A DNA stretch of 64,000 nt, taken from Pseudomonas palleroniana. Its GTDB lineage: Bacteria; Pseudomonadota; Gammaproteobacteria; Pseudomonadales; Pseudomonadaceae. The stretch's first letter is position 1; the number at the start of each line of letters is the position of its first letter. Below, one piece after another: positions 56,097-64,000 of this stretch. A model generated the notes under the pieces. It searched no databases and was not told where the DNA came from. It worked only from the letters and a program-made list of their open reading frames with translations. The position numbers and the translations under genes were made by a program. Location: positions 1 to 64,000 of the forward strand of contig NZ_PYWX01000003.1 of assembly GCF_003031675.1 (NCBI RefSeq). Direction: 5' to 3'.

Positions 56097-57283
56097 GCCG
56101 TCTGCAGCAAGTCACCGTACTGGGGGCGACTGGTTCGGTAGGGCTGAGTACCCTGGATGTGATTGCGCGTCATCCTGATCGCTATCAAATATTTGCCCTG
56201 ACCGGTTTTAGCCGCCTGAGCGAGTTGCTGGCCCTTTGCGTTCTCCACTCGCCACGCTTTGCTGTGGTGCCCGAGGCGGCGCTGGCGCGTGGTTTGCAGG
56301 ATGACCTGCGCGCTGCCGGCCTCGCCACTCAGGTATTGGTGGGGGAGGCGGGGTTGTGCCAGGTGGCGGCCGATGCCGAAGTGGACACCGTCGTGGCTGC
56401 CATTGTCGGCGCAGCGGGTTTGCGTCCGACGCTGGCGGCGGTCGATGCAGGCAAGAAGATTCTGCTGGCCAATAAAGAAGCGCTGGTTATGTCCGGCGCG
56501 CTCTTTATGCAGGCGGTGCGCAAGAGTGGCGCGGTGTTGCTGCCTCTCGACAGCGAACATAACGCGATTTTCCAGTGCATGCCGGGTGATTTCTCCCGTG
56601 GCTTGAGCCAGGTTGGCGTGCGTCGGATTCTGTTGACCGCTTCCGGTGGGCCGTTCCGGCAGACGCCTCTGGCTGAATTGGAGCATGTCTCTCCGGATCA
56701 GGCCTGTGCACACCCCAACTGGTCCATGGGGCGCAAGATTTCCGTGGATTCGGCGAGCATGATGAACAAGGGGCTGGAGCTGATCGAGGCTTGCTGGCTG
56801 TTTGATGCTCGGCCGGATCAGGTCGAGGTGGTGGTTCACCCGCAAAGTGTGATTCATTCCCTGGTCGATTACGTGGATGGCTCGGTGCTGGCGCAGTTGG
56901 GCAACCCAGACATGCGTACGCCCATCGCCAACGCCCTGGCGTGGCCGGAACGCATTGATTCCGGTGTGGCGCCGTTGGACCTGTTTGCAATTGCGCGCCT
57001 GGACTTCGAAGCGCCGGACGAGCAGCGTTTTCCTTGTCTGCGCCTGGCGCGCGAGGCAGTGGAGGCGGGTAACAGCGCGCCGGCGATGCTTAATGCGGCC
57101 AATGAGGTGGCGGTCGCGGCCTTTCTTGAGCGGCGCATCCGTTTTCCGCAGATCGCGAGTATTATCGAGGATGTCCTGGCTCGGGAGCCGGTAGTGGCTG
57201 TCAACGACCTGGGCGCCGTGTTTGAAGCGGATAGGAAGGCCCGCGGCCTGGCCGAGCAATGGTTGGAACGCAATGCGCGTTAG
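56093..57283 (+). CDS. dxr: 1-deoxy-D-xylulose 5-phosphate reductoisomerase
   Basis: Second step of the MEP isoprenoid pathway (DXP to MEP, NADPH-dependent), 396 residues. The NADPH fold is [18 protein letters not shown], and the metal/substrate segment includes LANKEALVM and [12 protein letters not shown] start at the GTG at 56093, overlapping the cdsA stop; an upstream TTG start would add five residues. The product feeds the undecaprenyl pathway that uses UppS. Confidence 0.96.
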   Translation: MSRLQQVTVLGATGSVGLSTLDVIARHPDRYQIFALTGFSRLSELLALCVLHSPRFAVVPEAALARGLQDDLRAAGLATQVLVGEAGLCQVAADAEVDTVVAAIVGAAGLRPTLAAVDAGKKILLANKEALVMSGALFMQAVRKSGAVLLPLDSEHNAIFQCMPGDFSRGLSQVGVRRILLTASGGPFRQTPLAELEHVSPDQACAHPNWSMGRKISVDSASMMNKGLELIEACWLFDARPDQVEVVVHPQSVIHSLVDYVDGSVLAQLGNPDMRTPIANALAWPERIDSGVAPLDLFAIARLDFEAPDEQRFPCLRLAREAVEAGNSAPAMLNAANEVAVAAFLERRIRFPQIASIIEDVLAREPVVAVNDLGAVFEADRKARGLAEQWLERNAR

Positions 57284-57336
57284 CCTGTAGGTGCGGTTGA
57301 GCCCGCAGGCACTGGATTGAAAGGCGGAGAAATTAG

Positions 57337-58689
57337 ATGAGTGCGCTTTATATGATTGTCGGCACCCTGGTTGCTCTGGGTGTGTTGGTGACCTTCCACG
57401 AATTCGGCCACTTTTGGGTGGCGCGTCGTTGCGGCGTCAAAGTACTGCGCTTTTCAGTCGGTTTCGGCATGCCCTTGTTGCGTTGGCATGACCGTCGTGG
57501 CACCGAGTTCGTGATTGCCGCCATACCATTGGGTGGCTACGTCAAGATGCTCGACGAGCGCGAAGGTGAAGTGCCGGCCGACCAGTTGGATCAGTCTTTC
57601 AATCGCAAGACCGTTCGTCAGCGTATCGCGATCGTCGCCGCCGGTCCGATCGCCAACTTCCTGTTGGCGATGGTGTTTTTCTGGGTGTTGGCCATGCTGG
57701 GCAGTCAGCAGGTGCGTCCGGTTATCGGTGCGGTCGACGCAGACAGCATGGCGGCCAAGGCTGGCCTGGCCGCGGGGCAGGAAATTGTTTCCATTGATGG
57801 CGAACCAACCACCGGTTGGGGAGCGGTCAATTTGCAGCTGGTGCGGCGTCTGGGCGAGAGCGGTACCGTCAGTGTTGTGGTTCGCGACCAGGACTCCACG
57901 CTTGAGACTGCGCGCGAACTGGCCCTGGATCACTGGCTCAAGGGCGCGGATGAGCCTGATCCGATCAAGTCCCTGGGGATTCGCCCGTGGCGACCGGCTT
58001 TGCCGCCAGTGCTGGCGGAGCTGGATCCGAAAGGTCCGGCCCAGGCCGCAGGTCTGAAAACCGGTGATCGCCTGTTGGCCCTGGATGGCCAGGTGCTCGG
58101 TGACTGGCAGCAAGTGGTCGATCTGGTACGTGTACGGCCCGATACCAAAATTGTGCTGAAAGTTGAGCGTGATGGTGCTCAAATCGACGTCCCCGTAACC
58201 TTGTCGGTTCGTGGGGAGGCCAAGGCCGCCGGGGGTTACCTGGGGGCGGGGGTCAAGGGTGTCGAGTGGCCGCCATCGATGGTGCGAGAGGTCAGCTTCG
58301 GGCCGCTGGCCGCGATTGGCGAGGGCGCGAAACGCACCTGGACCATGAGCGTGCTGACCCTCGAATCCCTCAAAAAAATGTTGTTCGGCGAGCTCTCGGT
58401 AAAAAACTTGAGTGGGCCGATAACCATTGCTAAAGTGGCGGGCGCTTCTGCCCAGTCGGGTGTCGCGGATTTCCTGAATTTCCTGGCTTATCTGAGTATC
58501 AGCCTTGGGGTTCTGAATTTGCTGCCTATTCCAGTACTGGATGGGGGGCATCTGCTGTTTTATCTGGTCGAGTGGGTGCGTGGTCGCCCCTTGTCGGATC
58601 GGGTGCAGGGTTGGGGGATACAGATCGGTATCAGTTTGGTGGTTGGAGTGATGTTGTTAGCTCTGGTCAACGATCTGGGACGACTGTAA
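57337..58689 (+). CDS. rseP: RseP/MucP site-2 intramembrane protease
   Basis: Zinc metalloprotease of 450 residues that cleaves anti-sigma factor MucA/RseA within the membrane and so frees AlgU. Active-site HEFGH is at residues 21-25 and the third zinc ligand is in VLDGGHLLF near the C-terminus. Two PDZ domains lie around 115-300 (AKAGLAAGQEIVSIDGEP and AQAAGLKTGDRLLALDGQ). The SD GGCGGAG precedes the ATG. The terminator-like hairpin at 58710 separates it from bamA. Confidence 0.96.
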   Translation: MSALYMIVGTLVALGVLVTFHEFGHFWVARRCGVKVLRFSVGFGMPLLRWHDRRGTEFVIAAIPLGGYVKMLDEREGEVPADQLDQSFNRKTVRQRIAIVAAGPIANFLLAMVFFWVLAMLGSQQVRPVIGAVDADSMAAKAGLAAGQEIVSIDGEPTTGWGAVNLQLVRRLGESGTVSVVVRDQDSTLETARELALDHWLKGADEPDPIKSLGIRPWRPALPPVLAELDPKGPAQAAGLKTGDRLLALDGQVLGDWQQVVDLVRVRPDTKIVLKVERDGAQIDVPVTLSVRGEAKAAGGYLGAGVKGVEWPPSMVREVSFGPLAAIGEGAKRTWTMSVLTLESLKKMLFGELSVKNLSGPITIAKVAGASAQSGVADFLNFLAYLSISLGVLNLLPIPVLDGGHLLFYLVEWVRGRPLSDRVQGWGIQIGISLVVGVMLLALVNDLGRL

Positions 58690-58709
58690 CGCTTCGCTGA
58701 ATTGCGAAT

Positions 58710-58736
58710 CTGCCGCATTTTGCGGCAGTTTGTTTA
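58710..58736 (+). terminator. Terminator-like hairpin between rseP and bamA
   Basis: The stem CTGCCGCA/TGCGGCAG with a TTT loop is followed by TTTGTTTATT. It may partly separate expression of bamA from the upstream lipid/protease genes. bamA's ATG is 28 bases further on. Confidence 0.75.
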
Positions 58737-58763
58737 TTGCCAGTTGGAATAAGAAAGGACTTC

Positions 58764-61151
58764 ATGAAACGTCTGCTGCTAACTGCGGTTCTCACCGTAT
58801 TGATGATCGCCGAAGTTCACGCCGAGTCCTTCACTATCTCCGATATTCGCGTCAACGGCCTCCAGCGGGTTTCCGCAGGTAGCGTCTTTGGTGCCTTGCC
58901 GTTGAACGTCGGGGAACAGGCTGATGATCGTCGCCTGGTGGAATCCACTCGTGCGCTGTTCAAAACCGGGTTCTTTCAAGATATCCAGCTGGGTCGCGAA
59001 GGCAACGTCCTGGTTATCACGGTCGTTGAGCGGCCTTCCATCTCCAGTATCACGATCGAGGGCAACAAGGCGATCTCCACTGAAGACCTGATGAAGGGCC
59101 TCAAGCAATCCGGCCTGGCCGAGGGCGAGATCTTCCAGCGCGCCACCCTTGAGGGTGTGCGTAACGAACTGCAACGCCAGTACGTTGCCCAGGGCCGCTA
59201 CTCCGCGACCGTGGAAACCGAAGTCGTCCCCCAACCGCGTAACCGTGTCGGCCTGAAGGTCAACATTAACGAAGGTACGGTAGCGGCCATTCAGCACATC
59301 AACGTGGTGGGCAACACCAAGTTCGCTGATGAAGACCTGATCGACCTGTTCGAACTCAAGACCACCAACTGGCTGTCGTTCTTCAAGAACGATGACAAGT
59401 ACGCCCGTGAAAAACTGTCCGGTGACCTGGAACGTCTGCGCTCCTACTACCTGGACCGCGGCTATATCAACATGGACATCGCTTCGACCCAGGTGTCCAT
59501 CACCCCGGACAAGAAGCACGTCTACATCACCGTCAACGTCAACGAAGGCGAAAAGTACAAGGTTCGTGACGTCAAGCTCAGCGGCGACCTGAAAGTACCT
59601 GAAGACCAGGTGAAGTCGCTGTTGCTGGTGCAGAAGGACCAGGTGTTCTCGCGCAAGCTGATGACCACCACGTCCGAGCTGATTACCCGTCGCCTGGGTA
59701 ACGAAGGCTATACCTTCGCCAACGTCAACGGCGTACCGACCCCGCATGATGATGACCACACCGTGGACATTACCTTCGTGGTCGACCCGGGCAAGCGTGC
59801 CTACGTGAACCGCATCAACTTCCGTGGCAACACCAAGTCTGCGGACGAAGTGCTGCGCCGTGAAATGCGCCAGATGGAAGGTGGCTGGGCGTCGACCTAC
59901 TTGATCGACCAGTCCAAGACCCGTCTTGAACGCCTGGGCTTCTTCAAGGAAGTCAACGTCGAAACCCCGGCCGTCCCAGGTGTGGATGACCAGGTTGACG
60001 TGAACTACGCCGTTGAAGAACAAGCCTCGGGTTCGATCACCGCCAGCGTCGGCTTCGCACAGAGCGCGGGCCTGATTCTGGGTGGCTCGATCACACAGAA
60101 CAACTTCCTCGGTACGGGTAACCGTGTGTCTGTCGGCCTGACCCGAAGCGAATACCAGAGCCGTTATAACTTCAGTTATACCGACCCCTACTGGACTGCC
60201 GACGGTGTGAGCCTGGGCTACAACGCCTTCTATCGCACCACTGACTACAAAGACCTCGACGTCGACGTTGCAAGCTATGCAATCGACAGCATGGGTGTGG
60301 GTGCCAACATTGGTTACCCGATCAGCGAGACCTCGCGCCTGACCTTTGGTCTGACCGCGCAACAGGACAAGATCAAGACCGGTGTGTACACCGTGGATGA
60401 GATCTTTGACTTTGTTCGTAAGGAAGGCGATCAGTTCACGAACTTCAAGGCGTCGGCCGGCTGGTCCGAGTCGACCCTGAACAAAGGTGTGCTGGCGACC
60501 CGTGGTCACTCCCAGAGCTTGACGCTGGAAGCCACTACGCCGGGCAGCGACCTGTCGTTCTTCAAGCTCGACTACCGTGGCCAGTTGTTTCAGCCGCTGA
60601 GCGATAACTACACCATGCGCCTGCACACTGAGCTGGGTTATGGCGATGGCTATGGTTCCACCAGTGGTCTACCGTTCTACGAGAACTACTATGCAGGTGG
60701 TTTCAACTCGGTTCGCGGCTTCAAGGACAGCACCCTGGGCCCACGTGGTACGCCGAGCCGTGGTGTGGGTGTGACAGGTAACCAGGGCACAACTGTTGAC
60801 TCGGACGACAAGCCATTGCCATTCGGTGGCAACGTACTGATCCAGGGTGGTGCGGAAATCCTGTTCCCGCTGCCGTTTGTCAAAGATCAGCGTTCCCTGC
60901 GTACTTCGGTCTTCTGGGATGTGGGTAACGTGTTCGACTCCAAGTGCGAGCAGATCACCAACCCGAGCGGCGTGAAGTCCAACACCCAGTGCAATGATGT
61001 TAGCCTGTCCAACCTGGCGAGCTCCGTTGGCGTAGGTGTGACGTGGGTAACTGCGCTTGGCCCGTTGAGCTTTGCTCTGGCCATGCCGGTCAAGAAACCG
61101 GATAACGCTGAAACCCAGATTTTCCAATTCTCCCTCGGCCAGACGTTCTAA
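58764..61151 (+). CDS. bamA: BamA, outer-membrane protein assembly factor
   Basis: Central component of the BAM complex, 795 residues, inserting beta-barrel proteins into the outer membrane. It has a signal peptide of about 20 residues (VHA-ESF), five POTRA domains (about 24-420: ISDIRVNGLQRVSAG opens the first) and a 16-strand C-terminal barrel. The family tail is present (FSLGQTF, ending in Phe), as is the VRGF motif (NSVRGFKDSTLGPRG). I start at ATG 58764 after AGAAAGGAC. It is followed by skp and the lipid A genes, the standard order. Confidence 0.97.
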   Translation: MKRLLLTAVLTVLMIAEVHAESFTISDIRVNGLQRVSAGSVFGALPLNVGEQADDRRLVESTRALFKTGFFQDIQLGREGNVLVITVVERPSISSITIEGNKAISTEDLMKGLKQSGLAEGEIFQRATLEGVRNELQRQYVAQGRYSATVETEVVPQPRNRVGLKVNINEGTVAAIQHINVVGNTKFADEDLIDLFELKTTNWLSFFKNDDKYAREKLSGDLERLRSYYLDRGYINMDIASTQVSITPDKKHVYITVNVNEGEKYKVRDVKLSGDLKVPEDQVKSLLLVQKDQVFSRKLMTTTSELITRRLGNEGYTFANVNGVPTPHDDDHTVDITFVVDPGKRAYVNRINFRGNTKSADEVLRREMRQMEGGWASTYLIDQSKTRLERLGFFKEVNVETPAVPGVDDQVDVNYAVEEQASGSITASVGFAQSAGLILGGSITQNNFLGTGNRVSVGLTRSEYQSRYNFSYTDPYWTADGVSLGYNAFYRTTDYKDLDVDVASYAIDSMGVGANIGYPISETSRLTFGLTAQQDKIKTGVYTVDEIFDFVRKEGDQFTNFKASAGWSESTLNKGVLATRGHSQSLTLEATTPGSDLSFFKLDYRGQLFQPLSDNYTMRLHTELGYGDGYGSTSGLPFYENYYAGGFNSVRGFKDSTLGPRGTPSRGVGVTGNQGTTVDSDDKPLPFGGNVLIQGGAEILFPLPFVKDQRSLRTSVFWDVGNVFDSKCEQITNPSGVKSNTQCNDVSLSNLASSVGVGVTWVTALGPLSFALAMPVKKPDNAETQIFQFSLGQTF

Positions 61152-61196
61152 GCGTCTGACCCAAGATAACGACAACGGATTCTGTAGGAGTGCATC

Positions 61197-61700
61197 GTGC
61201 GTAAGTTGACTCAATTGGTTCTGCTGGCAACTGTGCTGGTAACCACCCCGGCCTTCGCCGAAATGAAAATCGCCGTCCTGAACTATCAGATGGCTCTGCT
61301 GGAATCCGATGCGGCCAAGAAATACGCCGTGGATGCCGAGAAAAAATTCGGTCCGCAGTTGACCAAGCTCAAGACCCTGGAAAGCAGCGCCAAGGGCATC
61401 CAGGATCGCCTGGTAGCCGGTGGCGACAAGATGCAGCAGCCCGAGCGCGAGCGTCTGGAACTTGAATTCAAGCAAAAGGCCCGTGACTACCAGTTCCAGT
61501 CCAAGGAACTGAACGAAGCCAAGGCCGTTGCTGACCGTGAAATGCTCAAGCAGCTCAAGCCGAAACTCGACAGCGCTGTGGAAGAAGTCATCAAGAAAGG
61601 TGCCTTTGACCTGGTGTTCGAGCGTGGCGCCGTGATCGACGTCAAGCCTCAATACGACATCACCCGCCAGGTGATCGAGCGCATGAACCAGCTGAAGTAA
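61197..61700 (+). CDS. skp: Skp/OmpH periplasmic chaperone
   Basis: Trimeric chaperone of 167 residues that carries unfolded outer-membrane proteins to BAM. The signal peptide (cleaved after AFA, about residue 21) is followed by an OmpH domain: MKIAVLNYQMALLESDAAKKY, then a long charged coiled-coil with Lys/Glu heptads. Starts at GTG 61197 with GTAGGAG upstream. It lies between bamA and lpxD. Confidence 0.95.
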   Translation: MRKLTQLVLLATVLVTTPAFAEMKIAVLNYQMALLESDAAKKYAVDAEKKFGPQLTKLKTLESSAKGIQDRLVAGGDKMQQPERERLELEFKQKARDYQFQSKELNEAKAVADREMLKQLKPKLDSAVEEVIKKGAFDLVFERGAVIDVKPQYDITRQVIERMNQLK

Positions 61701-61703
61701 CCC

Positions 61704-62759
61704 ATGACCGCGACTATCAAGCTCGGCGAGTTGGCCGAGTTCCTGGGGGCCGTCTTGCACGGCTCCCCGGAGAAGGAAATCACTGGGCTAGCCACCTTGC
61801 AGGAGGCTGGCCCAGCTCAGTTGAGCTTCCTCGCAAATCCTCAATACCGTAAGTACCTCGTCGGTTGCCAAGCCGCAGCCGTGTTGCTGAAGGCTGCTGA
61901 TGCCGAGGGTTACGCCGGGGATGCGCTGGTGGTGGCCGACCCGTACCTGTCGTACGCGAAAGCGTCGCACCTGTTCGATCCAAAGCCCAAGGCCGCCGGT
62001 GGTATTCATCCCAGCGCGGTGATTGCCGATGATGCCCAGGTTGACCCTGCTGCCAACATTGGTGCGTTTGCCGTGATCGAAAGTGGCGCACGTATTGCCG
62101 CTGGCGTCACCGTGGGTGCCCATTGCTTTATCGGGGCGCGCTGTGAAATCGGCGCCGATGGCTGGTTGGCTCCGCGTGTCACCCTTTACCACGATGTGCG
62201 TATCGGTGAACGCGTGGTTATTCAGTCGGGCGCGGTGATCGGCGGTGAAGGTTTCGGCTTTGCCAATTCCAAAGGCGTTTGGCACAAGATTGCCCAGGTT
62301 GGCGGTGTCTTGATTGGGGATGACGTGGAAATCGGCGTTAACACCGCCGTGGACCGTGGCGCCCTGGCCGACACCGTAATCGGTAACGGCGTGAAGCTCG
62401 ACAACCAGATCCAGATCGCCCACAACGTGCAGATCGGCGACCACACCGCCATGGCGGCGTGTGTCGGTATCTCCGGCAGCACCAAAATCGGCAAGCATTG
62501 CATGCTCGCCGGTGGCGTAGGGCTGGTGGGGCATATCGATATTTGCGACAACGTTTTCATCACCGGCATGACCATGGTCACCCACTCGATCACCGAGCCA
62601 GGGGCCTACTCTTCCGGTACTGCCATGCAGCCGGCGGCTGAGTGGCGTAAAAGTGCAGCGCGCTTGAGACAGCTTGACGACATGGCCCGACGCCTCAAAC
62701 AGCTTGAAAAGCGTGTTGGAGACGTGACCCCTGACGGTAATGCTTCATCAGAAGGCTGA
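61704..62759 (+). CDS. lpxD: UDP-3-O-(3-hydroxyacyl)glucosamine N-acyltransferase
   Basis: Third step of lipid A synthesis: N-acylation of the UDP-glucosamine derivative; 351 residues. The N-terminal uridine-binding domain ([16 protein letters not shown]..) is followed by a left-handed beta-helix of hexapeptides. The catalytic His is in [18 protein letters not shown]-terminal helical extension ends the protein. The gene begins three bases after the skp stop. Confidence 0.96.
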   Translation: MTATIKLGELAEFLGAVLHGSPEKEITGLATLQEAGPAQLSFLANPQYRKYLVGCQAAAVLLKAADAEGYAGDALVVADPYLSYAKASHLFDPKPKAAGGIHPSAVIADDAQVDPAANIGAFAVIESGARIAAGVTVGAHCFIGARCEIGADGWLAPRVTLYHDVRIGERVVIQSGAVIGGEGFGFANSKGVWHKIAQVGGVLIGDDVEIGVNTAVDRGALADTVIGNGVKLDNQIQIAHNVQIGDHTAMAACVGISGSTKIGKHCMLAGGVGLVGHIDICDNVFITGMTMVTHSITEPGAYSSGTAMQPAAEWRKSAARLRQLDDMARRLKQLEKRVGDVTPDGNASSEG

Positions 62760-62870
62760 TACCATTTCCATATCAAGTGTGCACAGCCGCTGGGCGGCTT
62801 CCTTGATTTGCTAGCGGGGCGTGCTTTTAGTTCGCCCGCCCCCAATCTTTATTACAGGCTTCCCCCCGAA

Positions 62871-63311
62871 ATGATGGACATCAACGAGATTCGCGAATAC
62901 CTGCCTCACCGTTACCCGTTCCTGCTGGTGGACCGCGTAGTGGACCTCAATGTCGAGGAAAAGCGCATTCGTGCCTACAAGAATGTCAGCATCAACGAAC
63001 CGTTCTTCAACGGCCACTTTCCCGCGCATCCCATCATGCCAGGCGTGCTGATCATTGAAGCAATGGCCCAGGCTGCCGGTATCCTTGGTTTCAAAATGCT
63101 CGACCTCAAGCCTGCCGACGGCACGCTCTACTATTTCGTGGGCTCCGACAAACTGCGTTTCCGCAATCCGGTCACGCCGGGCGACCAGTTGATCCTGGAA
63201 GCCAAGTTCATCAGTTGCAAACGCCAGATCTGGAAGTTCGAATGCCAGGCCTCGGTGGATGGCAAGCCGGTGTGCTCGGCTGAGATCATCTGTGCGGAAC
63301 GCAAACTATGA
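62871..63311 (+). CDS. fabZ: 3-hydroxyacyl-ACP dehydratase FabZ
   Basis: Hot-dog-fold dehydratase of fatty-acid elongation, 146 residues. The active-site His is in [21 protein letters not shown], with its Glu partner in the following helix. I use the ATG at 62871; a second ATG follows one codon later and is equally possible. The open frame upstream to 62808 is not family-like. The 111-base gap from lpxD has a weak ribosome site. ATGA overlap with lpxA couples fatty-acid supply to lipid A synthesis. Confidence 0.96.
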
Positions 63312-64000
63312 GTTTGATTGACCCTCGCGCAATCATCGATCCGTCGGCCGTACTGGCCGCCGACGTTGAGGTCGGCCCTTGGTCGATCGTCGGCGCAGGT
63401 GTTGAAATCGGCGAGGGGACTGTCATCGGGCCGCATGTGATCCTAAAAGGCCCGACGCGCATTGGTAAGCATAATCGTATCTACCAGTTTTCCTCGGTAG
63501 GCGAAGACACCCCCGACATGAAGTACAAGGGTGAAGAAACACGCCTGGTAATCGGTGACCACAACATCATCCGTGAAGGTGTGACCATTCATCGTGGCAC
63601 CGTGCAGGATCGTGCCGAGACCACCTTGGGTGATCACAACCTGATCATGGCCTATGCGCATATCGGCCATGACAGCGTGATCGGCAACCACTGCATCCTG
63701 GTCAACAACACTGCATTGGCAGGCCATGTGCACGTTGACGACTGGGCGATTCTGTCCGGCTTCACCCTGGTCCATCAGTACTGCCATATCGGTGCCCACG
63801 CCTTTTCCGGCATGGGGACCGCAATCGGCAAGGATGTTCCGGCATTCGTCACGGTATTCGGCAACCCGGCCGAAGCCCGCAGCATGAACTTCGAAGGCAT
63901 GCGCCGTCGTGGTTTCAGCGAAGACCAGATCCATGCCCTGCGTCGTGCCTACAAGGTGGTCTACCGCCAGGGGCTGACGGTTGAGCAGGCATTGACGGAA
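63308..64000 (+). CDS. lpxA: UDP-N-acetylglucosamine acyltransferase LpxA (cut by the window end)
   Basis: First lipid A step: transfer of a 3-hydroxyacyl chain to UDP-GlcNAc. The 231 codons present run off the end of the window; the normal length is about 258-262. It is a left-handed beta-helix ([20 protein letters not shown] onward), with the catalytic His in [20 protein letters not shown]. The C-terminal helical domain begins near [17 protein letters not shown]. The start overlaps the fabZ stop as ATGA. Confidence 0.96.

Noticed and set aside
58779..60626. Minus-strand open frame of about 615 codons opposite bamA
   Set aside because: bamA has a signal peptide, POTRA domains and barrel on the plus strand; the antisense frame is a codon-bias shadow.

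Overview
The window is chromosomal DNA from a fluorescent Pseudomonas, most likely of the P. fluorescens group. Base composition is high-GC throughout. Genes carry Pseudomonas-typical features, including a Wsp surface-sensing operon, LptF, MexJK/MexL and an NdvB of 863 residues. Intergenic gaps hold the paired REP elements (REPINs) with the GTGGGAGGGGGCTTGC-type core that are abundant in P. fluorescens genomes. I count 58 protein genes, one cut by the right edge, and no tRNA or rRNA genes.

Layout. 1-309: a possible insertion-sequence end and a REPIN. 310-8719: a complete wspABCDEF-wspR chemosensory operon that makes c-di-GMP. 8830-15214: prfB (with its programmed frameshift), lysS, a TetR regulator, a QEGLA-motif protein, a lipoprotein hydrolase and small proteins. 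15265-17160: lptF and a second DUF4398 lipoprotein behind an AlgU-like promoter, then a small conserved protein. 17344-25372: ppc, adk, tsaB, DUF72, a PEP-mutase-family enzyme, a repeat-bearing protein and rsmJ. 25493-30391: mexL divergent from mexJK, with an operator between them. 30460-34131: DUF4197, YbaY-like lipoprotein and plsB. 34310-39895: a cold-shock gene, a hypothetical gene, rlmA, dapE and ndvB, flanked and split by REPINs. 40113-47203: tcdA, csdE, csdA, dapD, an ArsC-like gene, an NhaP-type antiporter and dapC. 47262-50811: glnD and map. 51200-64000: rpsB-tsf-pyrH-frr-uppS-cdsA-dxr-rseP-bamA-skp-lpxD-fabZ-lpxA.

How the genes work together. The Wsp operon is a self-contained circuit: receptor WspA, couplers WspB and WspD, methyltransferase WspC and esterase WspF, kinase WspE and diguanylate cyclase WspR. 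All catalytic and phosphorylation residues I looked for are present, so it reads as wild type. The right-hand 13 kb joins translation (S2, EF-Ts, ribosome recycling), nucleotide and isoprenoid supply, and envelope building (CDP-diacylglycerol, undecaprenyl phosphate, BAM, Skp, lipid A). Three lysine/diaminopimelate genes (dapE, dapD, dapC) and a sulfur-transfer/tRNA-modification cluster (tcdA-csdE-csdA) lie in the middle.

From memory, almost all of this follows the P. aeruginosa PAO1 order from about PA3708 down to PA3644. The exception is 34310-39895, whose homologues I remember as PA1159-PA1163. I found no clearly new multi-gene system. The most unusual items are a protein with a 48-residue internal duplication (23873-24493), a REPIN that supplies the C-terminus of CsdE, an AlgU-like promoter ahead of the DUF4398/lptF pair, and the relocated 34-40 kb block.
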